This document shows positions 59,218 to 64,000 of a stretch of DNA of 64,000 nt, piece after piece (the first letter of the stretch is position 1; each line of letters starts with the position of its first letter). The stretch is from an uncultured Acidimicrobiales bacterium (GTDB lineage Bacteria > Actinomycetota > Acidimicrobiia > Acidimicrobiales > Aldehydirespiratoraceae). Under the pieces are notes generated by a model, which was given only the letters and a program-made list of their open reading frames with translations, was not told the origin of the DNA and did not search any database. The stretch lies in the NCBI GenBank assembly GCA_958296055.1, contig CATQHS010000001.1, positions 1,314,277 to 1,378,276 of the forward strand, read 5' to 3'. The position numbers and the translations under genes were made by a program.

Positions 59218-60773
59218 GGCCGGTCACCGGCGACGGGCTCGTCGAATCGGTCCACGCTGGCGTCGATGTGGGCGATCAGGGCGTCCACGGCCGGCTCCAT
59301 CCGGTCGATCACCGGCTTGGGGTACACCCCCATGAACACGATGGCGGCCAGGAACGGCGCCATCAGCAGCATCTCGCGCCATCCCAGGTCGGCCATCTCG
59401 GCGTTGGCGCCGGAGGCCGGGCCGTGGAACACCCGCTGGTAGGCCCACAGCAGGTAGACCGCGGCCAAAACCACCCCGACCGCGGCCACCACCGCCCACC
59501 AGCGATGGGCCACGAAGGCCCCCAGCAGCACCAGGAACTCGCCCACGAAACCGTTGAGCCCGGGCAGGCCCACCGACGACAGCATGACCACGGTGAACAC
59601 CGCCGCCAGCCGGGGCGCCGACTTTTGAAGGCCGCCCAAGTCGGCGATCACATAGGTGTGGCGGCGCTCATAGATCATGCCGACCAGCAGGAACAGGGCT
59701 CCGGTGGACACCCCGTGGTTGACCATCTGCAGCAGCCCGCCCGAGATCCCCTCGGTGTTGATGGCGAAGGTGCCCAAGACGATGAAGCCGAGGTGGGCCA
59801 CCGAGGAGTAGGCCACCAGCCGCTTGAGGTCCCGCTGCATGGCCGCCACCACCGCCCCGTAGACGATGCCGACCGCGCCCAGGGTGAGCAGCAGCGGGGC
59901 GAAGTGAACCGACGCCTCCGGGAACAGGTACAGGCCGAAGCGCACCAGCCCGTAGGCGCCGAGCTTGAGCATGACCCCGGCCAGGATCACCGACCCGGCC
60001 GTGGGCGCGTTGGTGTGGGCGTCGGGCAGCCAGGTGTGCACCGGGAACAGCGGCACCTTCACCGCGAAGGCCAGGGCGAAGGCCAGGAAGATCCAGCGGG
60101 CGGTGGTGGGGGCGACAGCCTGGGCGGTGGCGATCTCCACCAAGTCGAAGGTCACGGCGGAGCCCGAGGCCCGGGCGTGCAGCAGGGCCAGGGCGATGAC
60201 GGCCACCAGCATCAGAGCCGAGCCGAACATGGTGAACAGGAAGAACTTGGTGGCCGCGTAGTTCCTCCGCCCGTGGCCCCACCGGGAGATGAGGAAGTAC
60301 ATGGGCACCAGCACGATCTCGAAGAACACGAAGAAGGCGAAGAGGTCCAGGGCGCAGAACACCCCCAGGCAGCCCGCCTCCAGCACCAGCAGCCAGGCGT
60401 AGTAGGGCTTGGGGGAGTGCTCGGCGTCGATCCCAGCGATGGTCAGGGGGAACATCAGCGCGGTCAGCACCACCAAGAACAGCGAGATGCCGTCCACGCC
60501 CAAGTGCCAGGAGGCGCCCAGGCTGGCGAGCCAGTCGTAGCGCTCGACGTACTGGAACCGGGCCGCGTCCGCTCCGGTGGCGAAGTCGGCCATCATCCAC
60601 ACCGCCACCGCCCCGTTGGCGGCCGAGACGGCCACAGCCGCCGGCTTGAACAGATCGGGCCGGGTCCGGGGCATCACCGCCAGCAGCGCCGCCCCGGCCG
60701 CGGGCAGCACCACCAAGACGGTGAGAACCGGCAGGGAGGCCGAGGCCTCGGCCAGAATCAGCGTCCCCGTCAC
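59214..60773 (-). CDS. nuoM: NADH-quinone oxidoreductase subunit M (second cluster)
   Basis: A 519-residue antiporter-like subunit. Seen: FFVFFEIVLVPMYFLISRWG, KFFLFTMFGSALMLVAVIAL, VPLFPVHTWLPDAHTNAPTA, DLKRLVAYSSVAHLGFIVLG and LNGFVGEFLVLLGAF. The N terminus is a hydrophobic segment. It is 54 bp downstream of nuoL. Compared with the first NuoM it lacks the Gly/Ala tail. Confidence 0.95.
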   Translation of the reverse strand: MTGTLILAEASASLPVLTVLVVLPAAGAALLAVMPRTRPDLFKPAAVAVSAANGAVAVWMMADFATGADAARFQYVERYDWLASLGASWHLGVDGISLFLVVLTALMFPLTIAGIDAEHSPKPYYAWLLVLEAGCLGVFCALDLFAFFVFFEIVLVPMYFLISRWGHGRRNYAATKFFLFTMFGSALMLVAVIALALLHARASGSAVTFDLVEIATAQAVAPTTARWIFLAFALAFAVKVPLFPVHTWLPDAHTNAPTAGSVILAGVMLKLGAYGLVRFGLYLFPEASVHFAPLLLTLGAVGIVYGAVVAAMQRDLKRLVAYSSVAHLGFIVLGTFAINTEGISGGLLQMVNHGVSTGALFLLVGMIYERRHTYVIADLGGLQKSAPRLAAVFTVVMLSSVGLPGLNGFVGEFLVLLGAFVAHRWWAVVAAVGVVLAAVYLLWAYQRVFHGPASGANAEMADLGWREMLLMAPFLAAIVFMGVYPKPVIDRMEPAVDALIAHIDASVDRFDEPVAGDRP

Positions 60774-60827
60774 CGCAGCCCTGCCTGCGCTGTAGCCGTC
60801 TGCCGCGTCCCCATCACCGCGCCCCGG

Positions 60828-62705
60828 TCACAGGCTCGACCGGGTCAGGAACCAGAACAGCAGCGCCACCGCCCCGACCCCGACGATGGCGGCGTAGGAG
60901 CGCACGAAACCCGACTGGAACCGACGGAGCCTCTCCCCGCCGGCCTGCACCAGCCTGCCCGCCCCGTCCACCGCGCCGTCCACGACGGCGGAGTCGAAGG
61001 CGGCGACGCCCTCGAAGCCCCGGCGGCCGGGACCGCCCGCGAAGCGGGCGACGGCGGAATCGTAGCCGAAGGCCCGGGCCAGGACGGGCCGCTCGACCAG
61101 GGCCGGGTCGGCTCGGCCGTTGCGGTAGAAGGCCGAGGCCGCGCCGATCCCGGCCACCGCTCCGGCCACCGCGATCAAGCCCAACAGCCACTGGGCCCCG
61201 GCGCCCAGCCCCAAGTGGGCTTCGTGGCCGAACAGCGACGGCTCCAGCCAGTGCCCGAGGAAGTGGAGACTGCCGGCGAACGGGAGGTTGAGCCCGCCGG
61301 AGACCAGCGCGGCCCCGGCCAGCACGACCAGCGGGGCGGTCATCACCGGCGGAGACTCGTGGGGATGGCGGTCAGAGCCCCAGCGGCTCGACCCGAAGAA
61401 GGTCATGAACACCAGGCGGCTCATGTAGAAGGCGGTGATGACCGCGGTGGCGAACCCCACCGCCCACAGCGCCGGGTGGCGGTCGAAGGCGTAGGCCAGG
61501 ATCTCGTCTTTGGACCAGAAGCCGGAGAAGGGCGGGACCCCGGCGATGGCCAGCCAGCCCACGGCGAACGTCGAGGCGGTGACCGGCATCAGCTTGGCCA
61601 GCCCGCCGTAGCCGCGCATGTCCTGGTCGCCGCCCATGGCGTGGATGACCGAGCCGGCCCCCAGGAACAGCAGCGCCTTGAAGAAGGCGTGGGTGACCAT
61701 GTGGAAGACGGCGGCCACATAGGCCCCGGTTCCCGCGGCCAGCACCATGTAGCCGAGCTGGCTGATGGTGGAGTAGGCCAGCACCTTCTTGATGTCGTTC
61801 TGGGCCACGGCGGCCAGGGCGGCCAGCAGGGCGGTGGCGGCCCCGACCCAGGCGATCAGGCCCGGGGCCCAGTCGGCGGCCGCGTCCAGCACGGGGTTGA
61901 CCCGAACCAGCAGGTACACCCCGGCGGTGACCATGGTGGCGGCGTGGATGAGGGCCGACACCGGGGTGGGTCCGGCCATGGCGTCGGGCAGCCAAAGCTG
62001 CAGCGGGAACTGGGCCGACTTCCCGGCCGCGGCCACGAACAGCAGCAGGGCGACGGCGGTGGCGGTGACGGCGGGCAGGTCGCCGGCCGCCTCGAACAGA
62101 TCGAGGTAGGCCACCGACCCGGTGGCCGCGAAGGCCACGAAGATGGCCACCATGAACCCCCAGTCGCCCACCCGGTTGGTGACGAAGGCCTTCTTGCCCG
62201 CCACCGCGTTGGCCTCGTCGCCGAACCAGAAGGAGATGAGCAGGTACGAGCAGGCCCCCACCCCCTCCCAGCCCGCGAAGGTGACCAGCAGGTTGTCGCC
62301 CAGCACCAGCACCAGCATCGAGAAGGCGAACAGGTTGAGGTAGGCGAAGTAGGTCTGGAACCGCTCGTCGCCGGCCATGTAGCCGATCGAGTACAGGTGG
62401 ATGAGCAGGCCCACGCCGGTGACGAACAGCGCCATGGTGACCGAGAGCGGGTCGGCCAGAAAGCCGGCGTCCACTTGGAGATCGCCAACCGGCACCCATT
62501 CGAACAGGCTCGTCGTCACCCGGCGGTCCTCGGCCGGGCGGCCGAGAAGGTCGGCGAAGACGGCGACGGACGCCGCGAAGGCACCGGCCATGGCCCCGGA
62601 GGCCAGCCAGCCGGACCACCGCCGGGCCCGGCGGCGGCGGTCGATGATCAAGACCGCGAACCCGGCCAAGGGGAAGGCCGGGATCAGCCACACCGAATCG
62701 GCCAC
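60828..62705 (-). CDS. nuoL: NADH-quinone oxidoreductase subunit L (second cluster)
   Basis: A 625-residue subunit. Seen: LVTFAGWEGVGACSYLLISF, VTNRVGDWGFMVAIFVAFAA, FPLQLWLPDAMAGPTPVSAL, NDIKKVLAYSTISQLGYMVL, VTHAFFKALLFLGAGSVIHA and GFWSKDEILAYAFDRHP. It ends with the lateral-helix region and a last membrane span. It is shorter than the first NuoL (718). It starts 18 bp after nuoK. Confidence 0.95.
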   Translation of the reverse strand: MADSVWLIPAFPLAGFAVLIIDRRRRARRWSGWLASGAMAGAFAASVAVFADLLGRPAEDRRVTTSLFEWVPVGDLQVDAGFLADPLSVTMALFVTGVGLLIHLYSIGYMAGDERFQTYFAYLNLFAFSMLVLVLGDNLLVTFAGWEGVGACSYLLISFWFGDEANAVAGKKAFVTNRVGDWGFMVAIFVAFAATGSVAYLDLFEAAGDLPAVTATAVALLLFVAAAGKSAQFPLQLWLPDAMAGPTPVSALIHAATMVTAGVYLLVRVNPVLDAAADWAPGLIAWVGAATALLAALAAVAQNDIKKVLAYSTISQLGYMVLAAGTGAYVAAVFHMVTHAFFKALLFLGAGSVIHAMGGDQDMRGYGGLAKLMPVTASTFAVGWLAIAGVPPFSGFWSKDEILAYAFDRHPALWAVGFATAVITAFYMSRLVFMTFFGSSRWGSDRHPHESPPVMTAPLVVLAGAALVSGGLNLPFAGSLHFLGHWLEPSLFGHEAHLGLGAGAQWLLGLIAVAGAVAGIGAASAFYRNGRADPALVERPVLARAFGYDSAVARFAGGPGRRGFEGVAAFDSAVVDGAVDGAGRLVQAGGERLRRFQSGFVRSYAAIVGVGAVALLFWFLTRSSL

Positions 62706-62723
62706 GACCGCCCCGTCCCCCGC

Positions 62724-63029
62724 TCAGCCCCGCAGCGCCGACAGGTCGTCGGCGGTGGCCGAGGCCCGGCGCCGGTTGACCGCCACCACCAGGGCCAAGC
62801 CCACCACCACCTCCACCGCCGCTACCACCAGCACGAAGAACACCGCGGCCTGGCCCCCCACGTCGTTGAGGTCGGCGCCCAAGGCCACGAACGTGACGTT
62901 GACCGCGTTGAGCATGAGCTCGACGCACATGAACATCACCAGCGGGTTGCGCCGCACCAGCAGGCCCACCGCGCCGATCACGAACAGCGCCGCGGCCAGA
63001 GCCAGGTACCAGCCGGTGGTGGGTTCCAT
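62724..63029 (-). CDS. nuoK: NADH-quinone oxidoreductase subunit K (second cluster)
   Basis: A 101-residue subunit beginning MEPTTGWYLALAAALFVIGA at ATG 63029, which overlaps the nuoJ stop (ATGA). The conserved Glu residues are in MFMCVELMLNAVNVTFVALG and VVAAVEVVVGLALVVAVNRR. The open frame to 63650 is a shadow of nuoJ. Confidence 0.94.
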   Translation of the reverse strand: MEPTTGWYLALAAALFVIGAVGLLVRRNPLVMFMCVELMLNAVNVTFVALGADLNDVGGQAAVFFVLVVAAVEVVVGLALVVAVNRRRASATADDLSALRG

Positions 63030-63580
63030 CAGGTTTCCTCCCCGGAGGGCCCGGAGTGCCCGCCGTGACGGCGGGTCAGCACCACCGCCCCCACCACGGC
63101 GATGGTGAGCAGCACCGCCGTGGCCTGCACGGCCAGCGCGTACTGGCTGAACAGCACCCGGCCCAGCCGCTCCACATCGCTGAGGCCGTTGTCGAGGGCC
63201 CGCTCCCCCGCCGCCCTCCGGACCCCGGTCAGCTCGCCGGTGGCCACCACGGTGACGGTGAGCAGCACCGCGGCCAGGGCCACCCCGACGATCACGGCCA
63301 GGGGCCGCTGGCCAGCGATGGGCTCGATGTCGAGGCGCATCGCCCGGTCCACGCCCAGCAGCATGATGACGAACAGGAACAAGATGACGATGGCCCCGGC
63401 GTAAACCACCACCTGCACCGCGGCCAAGAAGTGGGCGTCTTGCAGCACGAACAGCACGGCCGCGCCCAGCAGCGTCTGGATCAGGAACAGGGCCGAGTGG
63501 ACCGGGTTGCGGCTGCCGACCACCCCGACCGCCCCGACCAGGATCACCGCCGCCGCGGCGATGAACACCGCCGCCTCCAT
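63029..63580 (-). CDS. nuoJ: NADH-quinone oxidoreductase subunit J (second cluster)
   Basis: A 183-residue membrane subunit. Seen: AAVILVGAVGVVGSRNPVHS, ALFLIQTLLGAAVLFVLQDA, VQVVVYAGAIVILFLFVIML. Start and stop overlap nuoI and nuoK by ATGA, so the three are tightly coupled. Length and motifs are normal. Confidence 0.94.
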   Translation of the reverse strand: MEAAVFIAAAAVILVGAVGVVGSRNPVHSALFLIQTLLGAAVLFVLQDAHFLAAVQVVVYAGAIVILFLFVIMLLGVDRAMRLDIEPIAGQRPLAVIVGVALAAVLLTVTVVATGELTGVRRAAGERALDNGLSDVERLGRVLFSQYALAVQATAVLLTIAVVGAVVLTRRHGGHSGPSGEET

Positions 63581-64000
63581 CAGCCGCCGCCCTCGTCGTC
63601 GGCCCGCGGTTCATCGGCAGCCCGCGGTTCGCCGTCGGCCCGCAGTTCATCGTCGGCCCGCTGTTCGCCGTCGGTCCGCGGTTCGTCGTCGGCAGGCTCG
63701 GGCGGGCGGACGCCGTAGCCGAGCTCGCCCGACCAGGCCACCGCGCCCGCGTAGCGGCGGTCGCCCGACGGCGAGGTGGCCCGCATCCATCCCGAGGTGT
63801 CCTCGTCGTCGCCGTCGCGCCAGTCCTCCCAGGCCAGCTTGCGGGGCCGGCCCTCGTCGTCCACCAGCAGCTCAGCCTTGGTGTAGACGGCGTCGTCTCG
63901 GTTGGTGAAGGAGAACTCGAACAGCTTCGACTCGGTGATGGCCTGGGTGGGGCAGGCCTCCACGCACAGGTCGCAGTGGATGCAGCGCAGGTAGTTGATC
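63580..64000 (-). CDS. nuoI: NADH-quinone oxidoreductase subunit I (second cluster), C-terminal part
   Basis: The frame is open to the window end. What is visible is the second cluster motif CIHCDLCVEACP, then TQAITESKLFEFSFTNRDDA and WRDGDDEDTSGWMRATSP. The last about 35 residues are an unusual acidic-basic repeat, for example DDEPRTDGEQRADDELRADG, encoded by repeated CGGCCCGC/GTTCGTCGTCGG blocks at about 63597-63692. Such a tail is not part of the standard subunit. The first cluster motif and the rest of the operon lie beyond the window. Confidence 0.93.
   Translation of the reverse strand, partial: INYLRCIHCDLCVEACPTQAITESKLFEFSFTNRDDAVYTKAELLVDDEGRPRKLAWEDWRDGDDEDTSGWMRATSPSGDRRYAGAVAWSGELGYGVRPPEPADDEPRTDGEQRADDELRADGEPRAADEPRADDEGGG

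Noticed and set aside
59268-63068. 1266-codon open frame on the plus strand
   Set aside because: It is antisense to nuoK, nuoL and nuoM of the second cluster, is rich in His, Gly and Gln, and has no recognisable domain. Long antisense frames are expected at this base composition.

Overview
The window is about 70% G+C and looks like a chromosome segment of an uncultured actinobacterium, most likely of the class Acidimicrobiia. Three things point there. The first is the three-gene module of a histidine phosphatase, a DUF3090 protein and an SCO1664-type kinase fold, which is typical of actinobacteria. The second is a set of other actinobacterial families: DUF3107, a PdtaS-like kinase, DUF222/HNH, DUF3179 and family 5 uracil-DNA glycosylase. 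The third is several promoters of leaderless geometry. The organism appears to use selenium, because a complete tRNA-Sec gene sits close to yqeC. No rRNA operon, CRISPR array or intact prophage was seen.

Layout. 1-3.8 kb: an amidohydrolase cut by the window edge, a lipoprotein, a uracil-DNA glycosylase and the three-gene actinobacterial module. 3.8-7.1 kb: an island of clearly lower G+C holding a PIN-type protein and an XRE/ImmA-type regulator-protease, next to a large helicase gene that has lost its C-terminal half. 7.1-16.3 kb: electron-transfer flavoprotein, lipid kinase, glycerophosphodiesterase, mrp-DUF3107-kinase operon, a divergent SufR-like regulator, an orphan cytosine methyltransferase and SixA. 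16.3-25.3 kb: a frameshifted DUF222/HNH gene, DUF3179 lipoprotein, an aldolase-sugar kinase-dehydrogenase operon, and an ATPase preceded by five 23-bp tandem repeats. 25.3-35 kb: SDR, UbiX, YqeC, tRNA-Sec, an NYN protein, a sigma factor, NAD synthetase and glutamine synthetase II. 35-36 kb: a zone of gene debris.

37.5-51.1 kb is a respiratory complex I operon on the minus strand, nuoABCD-HIJKLMN. It has no nuoE, nuoF or nuoG. It is interrupted between nuoH and nuoI by three tandem copies of an unknown gene and is followed by a MidA/NDUFAF7-type methyltransferase, a family whose mitochondrial member assembles complex I. 51.2-57.2 kb is a sugar-catabolism region with a ribose-type ABC transporter, a mutarotase, a Gfo/Idh/MocA dehydrogenase, a fuconolactonase-type hydrolase and a PhyH dioxygenase. 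The transporter has a rearrangement breakpoint between its binding-protein and ATPase genes. 57.7-64 kb is the 3' part of a second complex I operon (nuoI-J-K-L-M-N), which runs off the window end.

How it fits together: the two complex I sets, the electron-transfer flavoprotein and NAD synthetase describe a respiring heterotroph. The sugar transporter and the catabolic genes around it supply reducing equivalents. The first complex I lacks the NADH-oxidising module, so it probably takes electrons from another donor or borrows subunits from the second set. The most unusual items are the gene triplication inside the complex I operon, the toxin-antitoxin-like pair abutting a broken helicase, the 23-bp repeat array, and the debris zone built from pieces of neighbouring genes.
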